From NCBI RefSeq assembly GCF_000699445.3, contig NC_067196.1:33314616-33378615 (forward strand): 64,000 bases of DNA. The letters are read 5' to 3'. Under the pieces are notes generated by a model. The model worked only from the letters and a program-made list of their open reading frames with translations, was not told the DNA's origin and did no database searches. The DNA is from Schistosoma haematobium (lineage: Eukaryota > Platyhelminthes > Trematoda > Strigeidida > Schistosomatidae). The position numbers were made by a program, and so were the translations under genes. This document shows, in pieces, positions 11,560 to 23,060 of this stretch (position 1 is the stretch's first letter; every line of letters begins with the position of its first letter).

Positions 11560-11915
11560 AGCGGTAAATAAATCCCCAAAATAAATAGCATTAAGTTTTC
11601 GACATTGGATGCTGACCATATGTTTTAGTGGACTCATCTAGCTGAAGGCGCTCGGTCAGGCATCCGCACCAGATCACGTGTGGTAACGCCGTGCTCAACA
11701 CCAACCGCAATCGCTAGCCAGATTAGATCAGAGAATCCCGATATATTGGTCATCGCCAAATATACTCTTCCGATCTCCTCGACTCTGTCTTTTGATTTCT
11801 CTTGGTGGGAACGAAATATATTAGAAGGTGTTACTGGTAGAAGCGTTGTCAAACACTGAATACCTGTGACATCATCAACAACATAACATTGTGATTTGGA
11901 GCCAAATACACACAA
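11560..11915 (-). repeat. Unclassified GC-richer segment with a 93-codon open frame
   Basis: A segment of clearly higher GC than its surroundings. The - strand holds an open frame from 11915 to 11634 with no stop for 93 codons, including TGIQCLTTLLPVT and LVRMPDRAPSAR. No domain was recognised. The base composition and my general impression of similar schistosome repeats favour an internal piece of a retroelement, but no second copy is in the window. It could also be an exon of the adjacent Ig gene, though no splice pair was found to connect them. Confidence 0.3.
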
Positions 11916-12012
11916 CTATGACTGAGGAACCAATAATTTCAGTACAATTCAAAAAATAACGCTTAAATTGGTCTGAGATTAAGATTAAATATGAGAAAAT
12001 GCCTGTACTCAC

Positions 12013-12352
12013 CCAAGACATCAATATTAATAGCTTTTTGGGATTTTGGCCCGTGAGCACAAGACCAGTTACCCCTGTCCTCAAATTTAACGTTCGGTAT
12101 GTAAATTTCATATACATCGTTAAGTCTATTGCATATATAACGATGATTTTCTATATAAAATCGGCAGTTTTCTGCTATATCATTGCCGTTGTGACTCCAA
12201 ATAATTGGAAATATTTGGTTTTCAGAGGAACAAGATAATTTGAGATAAGATCCGGACAGGGTGACATTTGATGGCAGCGCGAAAAATGTTATTGTTTGAT
12301 ATAATGGTAGGAAAGTAACACATAGTAAGACAGAAGGGAAAAGCGTAAACAT
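12013..12352 (-). CDS. Exon encoding signal peptide and immunoglobulin-like domain
   Basis: On the - strand an ATG at 12352 opens 113 complete codons plus one base, ending at a donor GTGAGT (12012 to 12007). An in-frame TAG lies about 40 bases upstream of the ATG. Residues 1-25 form a hydrophobic leader. Residues 28-113 show an Ig fold: LKLSC (C41), IIW (W52), an extra cysteine pair (C63, C74), then the F-strand pattern E-D-R-G-N-W-S-C (D92, G94, C98) and a G-strand. Such proteins are usually secreted or membrane adhesion proteins or receptors; the class cannot be set from one domain. The next exon, expected at lower coordinates, was not found, and a CR1-like element lies there. The start could be changed if an upstream exon joins in. 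Confidence 0.6.
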
Positions 12353-15300
12353 ATTCAGGATTTGAAAACCCGCGGAATCGTTCTATTGCATAGTTTGAGG
12401 GTTTAGTATCCAATACTTTTGGTAAGTGACCTGTGTAAAGTACACGACTTATTTACTTTGCTATACTGATTTCGAGATACGCTAAACGTCTTTCATTGCG
12501 TCAAATAAAGTTATTGTAGTCACTCGAATATCCCAAACATAAGTTTTACTTTAGGTGCTGTTTTAAACTCGTTTGAATGTTCTTATTTCAGGATAATGAT
12601 CTGACGGAACTAGTATCTACCAATTTGCGAAACAGAAGTTGTAGCATGAGAACATAAAGTGGCAGAGTGAAGTGGATCAATCGATGTAAATAAGTTGGCT
12701 GATTAAACAAAAAGACAAAAAGATGAAAAAAGATGAAGAGGAGCGGCATAAATAAGTTCCAAAATATTTACATCGCTTCTAAGGAGAAAGTGTGAGACGA
12801 TCTCGTGAGCTCTCAGATGGTTATACGCCTTAAATTTTGTTGAAAAAGCTCACAACTCAATATGAGTGGCTGTCTTTGGACGAAGTGGAGGATTACATAT
12901 TGTAAATCATGCTTTGACTAGATCTCCCTGTTAGCTGGTATCCGAACTTTCTGGTAGCAAAATACCGAGTTTAACTCCTCCAGAGATAAAAAAGACGATG
13001 GTATAAAATTAAGCGATCTGCTCTCTGTAGTCCATTATGGAATCGTTTGCTATATATGCAGGTTGAAGTGGTTCAGTGTTCTTTTGAAACTCATGTGAAT
13101 CGCCCTCGCGTTTTACACCTTTTTGCTGCTCTATTTTGACTGCATAAATGATAACTGATGAAAAGAGGTTTTTAGTAGGTTGTTGATAAACATGAAAAAA
13201 ATTAATGTGTCAGTAATGCTCGTCGTGATACTCCAGACAGTGACACCCACTAGTTTGAATGCACGCCATTAATTTTAAATCATAAGCCTTGATCGTTTTG
13301 GTAGTTCCTTAAGTGAGAGAACAGTTGACGTTAGAACCCGATTCGCTCTATCTTAGCAAGCATAACGATGCGCGGGACTTCATCTATTGGTTCGGCGAAT
13401 TTTGGGAGTAATACATGTACAGACTTTCTGATAATAGCAGTCTGTTCGACTGCATCACTTTAACACAGTGTTTGTTGTACAGGACATGATTTTTTCTAAG
13501 CCATGCTGTACTTTGTGAAAAGGGTTGCTTTGTTTGATGAATCCTCTCATCTAGTCATGCATCAAAACCCTGATAGTTACGACAGTGTCGAAAGCAGAGT
13601 TGCAAGTCTTATTCATTGCCTTCATTTGTTTGGTAATTCCCTGAAATCTGAGAGGACACCCACGTTGTTTACGGGATAATGAGTGTGTATCGTTGTAATA
13701 TGCCAACACATCGATTCTCAGTTTGACAGTACAAGATGAAAGTTGTGCAGACATTGTACCACAATAACTTGTTCTAACGAGATCAATTGTTTGTAATGAA
13801 AGTGAGCTAAGAATTGGACAAAAAAACATTTTGTTGCGCTTATTGGCTAGGGACTGCTAATGAGGCTCAGGTTAAGGACTGGCCACATTACGGCACGAAT
13901 ACTTGTTTGTGTGTACATAGAATACTAGGTCTCGAGTACCTATCCAAAAATTTTCTTTCTAACAAACGATTAACTCACACCATGTCAGCGTGTGATACCG
14001 AGAAACTGTGATGATTAGGAGTATTTGAATGATAGTACAGACTAAGAATCCCGGAAATAATGCAACTTAACCATGAAGTACTAGATGAGCACTAACGAAA
14101 GTATTGTAATTGGAGTCTGAAATCAGGCAGTCTCAAGTACAAAAAAATCATTGGTTCATAATAACACCACGAGAATTTAAACCAATAACACAACCTAACT
14201 CCTGGATACAATTACCTAGATACTTCGACAGAATTTCAAAAACATTAGTGATTACATTTCAGTCAGCGTATAGTCTCGCCAACGATGTGAATTTCATATC
14301 ATCCATCTCTTCTTAATTTGTAACTAACTGTAATAGATATTCTGTTACTCACCAAATATTCGAAAACAATTAGATCTGGACACTTTTGTTTGCAAGAAGT
14401 TTTATATAAACTAATTATGGGTTATCAATAGAGTAGTCACACTGAAAATCGCACAAATCAAAATCTTTTCAACTAAATGTATAAGTAACGAAACATTCGA
14501 CATCAGACAATAATTTTATGAATCTTTCGTTAGCATTTTGTGTGTTGCTACAATCAAACTACGCAGAAAGTATTTGAATATATATATATATACTTTGAAT
14601 TTTGTCATGAAAACTAAACACTGGAAATGTATCGATCAGAGTAATTTGTTTATTGGAGTGAAAAAAGTAGTTCAGCTTTCACATTATGTCGGCAGACTAT
14701 ACTTTTTGAGTTCAGATGTAGTAAGGTTTTGTATTCATAGTTAATCAGTTTTCTAATATTACAGACATGGGGAACAAATTTCGTGGGTTTTTTTCTAGAA
14801 TAGGCCGCTAACAGATACTTGGTAAATATATTATATGTCTACTTATAATAGAACATAAAGTCAGGTTGTAAATATAAATTTTTTTTTCAAGTAATACAAA
14901 AATTCGAAGAACAGAGACTCACGACTCTCAATCCACTATTTCGAAAGTAATAGTGTTGCATACAAATATGCAATAATTTATATCAAAAATGAAATGAAAT
15001 ATAACTAAAATCTTTTGGTTGATGATATAATACATAGGTAGTTCTCATGTGATCAAAGTAATCATTGGATTTTACGAAGCACGTAAAACTAGTAGTTCTG
15101 TCAAGGGAAAATTTGAGTATCACGTGAATTTTGGTGCATAAACTGTAAAAGTTTTAAAAGTTTGGACATTATTTACCTAGAAATCAATGCATGAACACTT
15201 TGAAACATAGGTTTTATGATTCTTAGGTAGATGTTTCCTTTTCAACGTCATTTTATGGTAAGAACGAACCATGTAGTTTGATAACACTTTAATTCTAGAA

Positions 15301-17059
15301 TTGTAGTCAAATTATGTAACTATGGTCATAAAATTGATCAACTAAAAACACAAATATTTCATTTAAGATTTATTTTTTACGTGCAGTAAGCCTAATCTCT
15401 AGTTCATTTAACTGTTGTGTGGTGTCGAGTCGTGGTTTACTATGATCACCAATACAGGAAGACTACGTGCCAGTTAACCGATAAGATCCCCCGTAGGCCA
15501 AATATCAGAAGGCAGTTGATGACTGTAGTCGAGATGCATTTTTTGGCGATCTCGTGGTATCGAAAGAATACCGAGATCGTACCAAAGGAGTACAAGTGTG
15601 GTTACTGAGTGTAACCGAATCCGTGCAAGGTCAAAATCAACGGAAGAAAGAATGTCTTTAGCACAGTTATACAAACAAGTACAGTAAAACAATCACTAGT
15701 ACAATTGGTTATAATAATAATTGTTTCCATCAATATTTATAATAGACAGACTAATGAAAGACAGATATGTTCACTTTTACACCCCATCCTAAACGAGTAC
15801 TTTTTTTTAGATAAAATTCTAGTATGGATTGTTCGAAAAGCTATTCAAATGGAGATGTAAATAACCATTATATAGATAAGATACTCATTATTGTCGATCG
15901 GATTGTTAGTAGAAAATAAATCTCAAGTCTACACTTGAAAATCACTTTCACCTTGTAGAAAGTGTATTGATTTTCTAACATCTTGTTAAACAAAAAAGAA
16001 GAGGCACATCGATCGGAAAATGTGTATATAGGAAGAGATTTACCTCTGCATTATTATACACATTTTACTCTCAGTAATTATTCGGACAAAATTGATTAAA
16101 TGAATCGTTTGAGATATTAAATCCAGACATGGTATTATTTAAATAATTTAACCGATAGTAGACTTGTTTCATCTAAGAATGTACTGAAAACATAAATAGA
16201 GTCATCTTAGAAACAAGAATACTCTTATAGAAGGATGAATAGAAAAGCTTAAAATTCACATATCTTATTAAGTCTATTAGCAACTGTCGTTTTCTTCATT
16301 GGAGTGAAAAACTATAAATTGTTAAAAATTAATAAGGCCGTAGGTTTTTACCCTTTAACAATCTATGAAACATCGTTTTTCTTCTCTTTACAAATAAGTA
16401 ATTGATTATACAAAAAAAACATAATGGAAATTGAATGTTAACCTTACTTCTTATCCACAATATGGATGATAAATATGCCTGCACATATGTATCTAAATTA
16501 TTTTACCAGTGAAAAAAATATGTCCATGAACTAGGAAAGCTACATTTTGACATATTACTTAGCAATTAATTGTAATTCATTAAAATGATGTGCAATTTTA
16601 TTTCTGTTAAAGAAAATAAGATGAACAAGATAGACAATATACATAAATATATATCTGTGCACTGTTCCGTACAACTCATGTATTTGTTGACTGAATTTAA
16701 CATTCAAAAGGAATATTACCATTAGACGACAGATTTAATGATGAAATTTGAATTCATGTTCTTGATGTCTATGTGCTACTGACATGCGCAATAAAACATA
16801 AAAGTGAAAATTCACTTTCTTTCTTGTTGTTGTTGAGACTATCTATAAATATATGATCAAAAGCTTTTCAATTGTATATTTATCAAATATCGGTTTATAT
16901 TCAAAATCCCCCTAATTTTCATTGCATACGACTTATAGTGAATTAATTAATTTTATTAGATTGTGATAATATATATATTCTGAATATTCTTTTATTCTTT
17001 CAAGCTTAGATCTAATTTATAAAAGTGAAGGTTTTACAAATCAGAATAAATTACTTAGT
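12353..17059. other. AT-rich stretch with no firm features
   Basis: No supportable exon. Two points are noted: a - strand 92-codon frame at 13829-13551 with unusually even composition and no recognisable domain, and a strong hairpin at 15547-15579. The rest is AT-rich with short frames only. Confidence 0.45.
15547..15579. other. Strong short inverted repeat (hairpin)
   Basis: The arms CGATCTCG(T)GGTAT and ATACCGAGATCG pair over 12 bp with one bulged base and a loop of about 7 nt. It lies in a locally GC-richer patch (15410-15620). No U tract follows and no function is assigned. Confidence 0.45.
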
Positions 17060-17625
17060 TGTCTGGTGAAGTTGTGAAGGCATGGATCAGCAAAGCAAGA
17101 GCAGTTTATGCACAACTGAAGGACATCTGGAACTCAAAATAACTGTTAACTAACACCAAAGTCAGAATTTTTAATACAAATATCAAGACAGTTCTACTGT
17201 ATGGGGTGGGAACCTGGAGAAGTACGAAATCGATCATCCAGAAGATACAAGTGTTTATTAATAGTTTTCTACGAAAAATACTTCGGATCCGTTGACCAGA
17301 AACTATCAGCCACAACCTACTGTGGGAGAGAACAAACCAGATTTCAGTGGAAGGAGAAATCAAGAAGAAACGTTGGAAGTGGATAGGACATACTTTGAGG
17401 AAAGCACCCAACTTCATCACAAGATAAGCTCTCACTTGGAATCCTCACGGCCAAAGGAAAAGAGGACGTCCAAAGAACACATCACGTCGAGAAATGGAGA
17501 CAGATATGAGGGAAATGAACAAGATTTGGATAGAACTGGAAAGGAGGGCCCAGGACAGAGTGAGTTGGAGAATGCTGGTTGGTGGCCTATGCTCCATTGG
17601 GGGTAACAGGCGTAAGTAACTAAGT
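17060..17625 (+). mobile_element. RTE-like retrotransposon 3' fragment
   Basis: Reading across a few frame changes gives the C-terminal tail of an RTE-type endonuclease/reverse transcriptase: [80 protein letters not shown], ending near GGCGTAAGTAACTAAGT, a remnant of the (TAAG)n tail. It is 5'-truncated and inactive. Close relatives are on the - strand at 36200-36985 and 37990-38850. Confidence 0.8.
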
Positions 17626-18639
17626 TGGTAATGCGCTTAAAACACCAGGTGAAAAAGTATTATTGTGTTCGAGCTGACCAACTTATAGCTAGAACAACAA
17701 TAATGTAACTAAAAATAAAACTGAAAATTATAAAATTTTTAATTAACGATAAGGTTAATTAAAAATTTAAAGGCTTATAGGTTTGTTGATGATAAGTCTT
17801 GCAAATTGAACGCTATATTCGGTTCCTAAGCTATTCTTGTAACCCCCAAACTAGAACTATAAAGCTACCTGAACACGAGAGAGAAGGCGCAAAGTATGCG
17901 ATAAGCACTGTACTCCGAAGGTTCATTTTAGTACATAGAATATAGGGTTTTTATAGTATTGTAAATGTCCTTGGGTTGCCCGAAGATTCTGGAATGCTAC
18001 TAAACATAGTAGCAGTATAGCGATCAGTCAATCAGAAACTCTACTGTGACGCTTCACTTCCTTGTTTTTTCTGCTAAAATTTCAAGTGAACGCTGATTGG
18101 ATGAAATGTTTCTTAGTATTTACTGATCTTTGCTTGTCATTTGAGAGAAATTTTCTAGATCACCTCAACAGTTGAAAAGTCATGAATAATTTCATAAAAC
18201 TGAATGAGCATCTCATGTAAATATCCATGGAAAGATATAATGTAAACTTATGATTAGATAATGTTAACTTATCATTTACTTATGTCAAAACGTTTGTTAC
18301 GCTGCATTTCTTAAAAATTCGTGTTTTATTAATGTATTATCCGATCGATTTTAGGGTGTACAAACTATGTTGACATATGCAACATTGTTTGAAGAAATTT
18401 GAAGAAGAATTAAAGGTATTTTGTTTTCATTGGGACAGATTTCTTTAAAATTGCATTTAAAAAAATTGATGACAATATTTACTAAAGGGTTTACAAGAGT
18501 TCTGGCATGCTAATAAATGCAAAGACCTGAGTAATACTTCATATTACCCATTGACGCCTTATCTTATTTTCATCATTTAAAGTCATCGCAATGAAATTTT
18601 AAAAAATTACACAACGGTGTTCTAAATTATAAGCAAAGA
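17626..18639. other. AT-rich stretch, nothing identified
   Basis: No exon or classified repeat recognised. Confidence 0.5.
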
Positions 18640-19223
18640 TGTGTGGTGGCTAGCAAGGACGGACATTACGTTCTATTTGTGACTCGTCAGCCGGATGTTC
18701 AATTGGCCTCTAAACGCTCTGATACGGCCGAGAGTGGGAAGAGTCCGTTCTCCCTCTCGAAACGCTCTTACATGGCCACGCGTATATAGCCTCTGTCAGG
18801 GAAGTCTTACTCACTGCCTTTTCGTGGCACTACAGTTGTTTACGAAATTGAGAGGATGGAAAGCGAATGTCCGGTTCTTTAACCGTGTTGGAGGACACGG
18901 AGAGTCCACCTAGGGGAGTTGGAAAACCCTGATTCCAAACCAATGGTGCACATCAGCTCCAGGATTCTGAGGGAACAAATGGCATATAAACCAATCGTTG
19001 GTCACCGGCTACCATGGGACTGCATCTCCTTACGATGCTCCACTACCTTGTGGATCAGACCTTTGGGTTGAAGGCTTCGAGTGTGGTCCCTAAGGAAACT
19101 GCCTGCTTCAGTTTTGGCACCCTGGCAATATCACAGCCCTCACACAAATCAAATGAGATTTATGTGGTGCATTTATATTTGTTGCCTTTTTGTACCACTA
19201 TCTATGTGTTCAAATAAATAAAT
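18640..19223 (+). repeat. GC-richer dispersed-repeat fragment ending in an (AAAT)n-like tail
   Basis: This block is far richer in G+C than its surroundings and ends in CAAATAAATAAATAATAAG (about 19210-19228), immediately followed by a Sm-alpha-type element. A simple-repeat A-rich 3' end is typical of non-LTR retrotransposons, so it is probably the 3' UTR of one. Frames at 18695-18913 and 19014-19217 are short and have no known domain. The family was not determined. Confidence 0.5.
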
Positions 19224-19228
19224 AATAA

Positions 19229-19505
19229 GATCAACTGCAGTCCTAAACATTAATGAGAAGGTTCAAGTAAACAACACGAAGTGAATATAAACTTCACTCC
19301 ATTGCACAAGCATGTGGCTATCAGGACTCAGTAGCTAAATGGATAACGCAATGGCGTTTGAAGTGCATGTTAATCGGTTGCGAGTTCTGGAGTAAACATC
19401 AACTTTGGAATGCCGGTACATCCAGTTAACGAGCCCCAAATAGAAAGAAAAGTACGTCTTATATCCTACTGTTAGCCACCACCCATTTTTGCTTATAATG
19501 CTTGT
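19229..19505 (+). repeat. Sm-alpha-type hammerhead SINE, near full-length, decayed ribozyme
   Basis: It begins GATCAACTGCAGTCCTAAA and continues through a tRNA-like region (TAGCTAAATGGATAACGCAA as A box) to GGTACATCCAG, then TTAACGA in place of CTGACGA, and GTTAGCCACCACCC at the 3' end. The order matches the copy at 33201-33485. The core and stem II have lost pairing, so self-cleavage is not expected. Confidence 0.7.
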
Positions 19506-21194
19506 GACTTAAGATAATATCAAGATTTTTTTATACACATTTGGAAAAAACATATTTATGAAAAATAAAAGTTGATAGGGTTAAAAACATTGAAAAAATT
19601 TTGTTTTTTAAGGAAAGAAAATTGATTTATTTTTTTGTATGTTTGTTTTTCCCTTTATATCAGTTATACCTTTACAATAGTGCATATTTATTATATTAAT
19701 TTATATGAAATTTTATAAATATTAAGGTTAATAAATGTTTAAATAGAAAAGAAAGTTATTTGATGATAGAAACAGAAGAAAAAAGAAGAAATTTACAGGT
19801 CAATTATAATTATGAACTTTATTTTTTCAGTTATCCTGAATGAATTGAAACGTTTAACTAACTGAAACATCGGTATGCTACAAGGTATGTAATGAAATAA
19901 ACATCAATCTTTACTGATAAGAAACAATATGAATAGATGAAAAATATTCAATAGTTAATGTTAATAAATGATTACCGGTTTGTAAAAAAACGTTTCTAGG
20001 ATCATTTTTATTGCATATTTACAAGACAAGGATTTGTTACGTTATGAGTTGTTTGAGTTATTTCATTGTTTGTTTTGTTGTGGAATATCTGAAAGTATAT
20101 ATAAAGTTTGAAATTTTTATATCAAGAAAGTTTGATAAAATTAAGAAGTTGATAATCCAAACAAGAGTTATCATGGATAAAATACTGTGAAATGTTGCCT
20201 AACATTAAAATCGCTTGAAAGAATGCTAATATATGAACTCTTTTGTTTTAAGAATGGTTAATGTTTGAAGACAGTGAGAAAAATATTCAAGAAAAATATG
20301 TCTGGATCAAGAATTAAAACAACTTAAAGTAGTCTAAATAAGAGATTACAACAGTTTTGTTTTAGCAAATGATTTTTAGTTTCAGTTGAGAAAATCATGA
20401 GATTCGTAATTGCTGACGAGTTAAGTAACTAAACAAGTTCGAACACCAGCTAGTTTGTGATATATTTTGTATCAGAATGTTAAAAAATACCGAATGTATG
20501 GAGTGTTGGAAAAATGTTTTGACTGGAATATGGATTAAATTATATGGTTTAAGGTGTTTAAAAGTGAATCCTGAATGCAGTTTTATTACTCCTTACTTAT
20601 TACGAAACATTTTAAGAATAGTTGATAACTCGATATTCAATAATTTTATTTATTTTCTGGGTGATTAACTATCAGCTGATTTGACAAAGCTAAATTGAAC
20701 TGTCGTCTAGGTCGACATCGAAATAAAAAATAGTCACAGAATCATTTAATTTCGTCAGAATAGAACTAATTATATATGTGTGTACGTAGAACTAATCGGG
20801 AGTGGAATGCTTCAGAGCAGAATATTGAGTAGATTAAAACGAAGAGAATAGAGAAGAAAACTGAAAGCAATCAAAATAATAACAAAGATGAAGGAATGAT
20901 GAAGTTTGTAAGAGGCGATTCACAGATGTGCAACTGATATATTTAATATATGCTTATCATATTTTGTAAAACCACTCTGTAATTTTTCAGTAAATAATGA
21001 ACTGCTTATTCCTACCATGTCTTCTTTCTCTATCGTAAGAGTAAAATAGTTATCTCAGTGAGCTAAACAACTTAACAAATATTTATTTGTTTTTGTCTGA
21101 ATTATTAAAAGTTATTATAGTCTGATTTTATGATGATAGGAATAGGGCTTTTTAAAACATAGATTTCTTTCCATTTTTGAACTGTACACTTTAT

Positions 21195-21196
<2 letters not shown>
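19506..21196. other. AT-rich stretch, nothing identified
   Basis: Very AT-rich, with long A and T runs, and no exon or classified repeat. Confidence 0.55.

Positions 21197-21235
<39 letters not shown>
21197..21235. repeat. (TA)n microsatellite
   Basis: About 19 uninterrupted TA dinucleotides. Confidence 0.95.
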
Positions 21236-21239
<4 letters not shown>

Positions 21240-21660
21240 ACTGTATAACTATTCAGTAAGTAGATTATGTATATCTATATTCCTCTTATTATAAGCTTGA
21301 TTTTTACTTATAGATTATTATTATACGATTTACTGTTCTTAAATTATGTTCAGTTTGCTGATTACAGTCTCTCACGTTCACAGTCACTTCTTGGCTTGAT
21401 CTTGTATAAATGTTACTTCCTATTTTATGGTGTGATGCGGTCTGCTTGGCTGGTATACAAACAACGTATGTTTGAAATAAATCATTTGCATGGTGGAAGT
21501 TGTTATTAGTGTTCTGGAGTCAACTGGATGGGCTCAACGAGCAAAGGACTAATAAAAATGCTGCTAATACCGGTCGAACGTCAATGTTTTGACACAGTAC
21601 TAAAATTGTATAAGTCGCATTTCGATTGACAAATAACTCACGTGATAATTAGCTGGGCTT
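21240..21660 (+). mobile_element. LTR-retrotransposon LTR fragment
   Basis: Related over most of its length to 31149-31576, and over its second half to the solo LTR at 51406-51780: shared blocks include TTATTATACGATTTAC, TTCCTATTTTATGGT, TGGTATACAAAC (the TATA region of the other copies) and GTTCTGGAGTCAACTGG. Ends and target-site duplication are unclear. A 6-frame look shows no internal retrotransposon genes next to it. Confidence 0.6.
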
Positions 21661-21962
21661 AGAGTCACAACAACTCTGATCAAAATTGAGAAGGCTTTTA
21701 GACAGAACAGTTAAAAGATACTGGTCATTATGACATTCTGTAACAAAATTCAAAGAACTCACAAGGAGTAGGGTATTATTTTTAATGTGAATTCATTTAG
21801 TCAAAATTAAGATATTTTTGGTCTCATCTCAAATTGATCCAATAGAAAACTTTATTATAGCTAACAATTTTTAACAGATGAATTATTTGAGCACTCTGAA
21901 ACAATTTACTACTTTACAGTTTTAACAGATATGCGTTTTTGTATTTGGAACATCACATATAC
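21661..21962. other. AT-rich spacer, nothing identified
   Basis: No exon or repeat recognised. Confidence 0.5.
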
Positions 21963-22228
21963 TTTGGTGTATGCTACTGATACTGATAGATATAGGTAGT
22001 ATATATCGTTAATCGAAAGTGAGATAGAAGGTTAAGAAGATCGAGGGAAAGAGAACGAGAATGGAGAATGATTAGTGAGGAAACAAAAGAACAATCAAGT
22101 CTAAGACGATTGATTGACATTTTGCAAATGAAGTATTTACTGTATGGTTCTCAGATTTTACTAAGATATCCTTTAATTTCATATTCATGTATATTCGAAT
22201 GTTCCCACTTGTGTTCTTGCTCACTATA
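21963..22228 (+). mobile_element. ~270-bp LTR-like repeat, copy 2, with 4-bp target duplication
   Basis: 266 bp bounded by TTTGGTG and CACTATA and flanked on both sides by ATAC (21959-21962 and 22229-22232). The intact family ends look like TGTGGTG...CACCACA. It has no coding capacity. The size, TG/CA ends and 4-bp duplication fit a solo LTR; a short non-autonomous DNA transposon is the alternative. Confidence 0.65.
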
Positions 22229-22235
22229 ATACTAT

Positions 22236-22515
22236 TGTGGTATGTGCTACTTATATTGACATAAGTAGTAGATGATGTTAGTCGTGAACAGAAGGTCTGG
22301 CAGCAGAGAGACAAGAGGATGGAACAGTAAAGAATGGGAACAGAATGCAATTTGTATGAAAATGCAAGAACAATGAAGTCTAAGTCATTTTGAGACAATT
22401 GATGGATATTTTGTAAATTCCGTATTTACTATATGTTTGTTAGATTTTATTAACAAGTCCTGTAATTTTGTGTCAAGTACATTCGATTATTCCCACTCGT
22501 GTTCTGTTCACTACA
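22236..22515 (+). mobile_element. ~270-bp LTR-like repeat, copy 3, with 4-bp target duplication
   Basis: 280 bp from TGTGGTATGTG to TTCACTACA, flanked by CTAT on both sides (22232-22235 and 22516-22519). It contains the palindrome CTACTTATATTGACATAAGTAG near its left end. It sits only seven bases after copy 2 in the same orientation, but its own duplication shows a separate insertion. Confidence 0.7.
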
Positions 22516-22917
22516 CTATCTTCGGTTTTGGTTAATGTGATATTTTAACTGTGAAAAATTAGAACCAATGATATATCATTTGATATTAATTAAATATATG
22601 AGTAGACAATTTATATTAAGGAACATGTTATGTCACACTGTAGTCATTTCTCGATCAATTTAAATGAAAAACTGAATTGTGTTTTGTTTAAATGAAAATA
22701 AAAATTGTGTAAGTTAAATATAAAATTTGTTAATGAACGTGAGAACGTATAAAATGTGAAATAGTATTGTGTGAGATAAAATCATAATTCACATTAGTTT
22801 TTGTAATGCAATCAAAATTTATATTCACACAAAGTGTATGTTACAAATGTTACATCATTTCACTTAGTGAAATAGTGGTGATCAATGTTATGTATGTCAG
22901 GTCCTTCTTAGTGCATA
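22516..22917. other. AT-rich spacer, nothing identified
   Basis: No exon or repeat recognised. Confidence 0.5.
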
Positions 22918-23060
22918 TCGAATCCATCAGGGAACATCAGTTCATTCAAGATTATAGGTACATCTTGCTGACGAGTGCAAAGTAGCATGAAACCGAGGTT
23001 CAGGGTTTCTTGTTGACTAACTTCAACCACCAGCTTAAATACATAAATATCAAAATGTGT
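22918..23060 (+). repeat. Sm-alpha-type SINE 3' part with decayed hammerhead
   Basis: GAACATCAGTTC, then GGTACATCTTG, CTGACGAG, a stem-II remnant, GAAACC and GGTTCAGGG occur in the family order. The CTGACGA and GAAA boxes survive, but stem II (GTGC/GCAT) and the cleavage triplet do not pair or match well. The 3' part (TTTCTTGTTGACTAACTTC) differs from the 33.4-kb copy, suggesting a subfamily. Confidence 0.6.

Noticed and set aside
11560..11888. Considered as an LTR because the - strand begins TGTTATGTTG
   Set aside because: No matching CA end with a target-site duplication was found.
13551..13829. A 92-codon - strand frame with balanced composition
   Set aside because: No domain, no convincing splice sites on both sides and no second copy. 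Kept only as a note in the region entry.
22072..22398. A 108-codon - strand frame similar in translation to a + strand frame at 53469-53672 (shared FSYKL, ILYCSILLSLC, VNISST)
   Set aside because: Both lie inside copies of the same ~270-bp repeat, which explains the similarity at the DNA level. Other copies break the frame.
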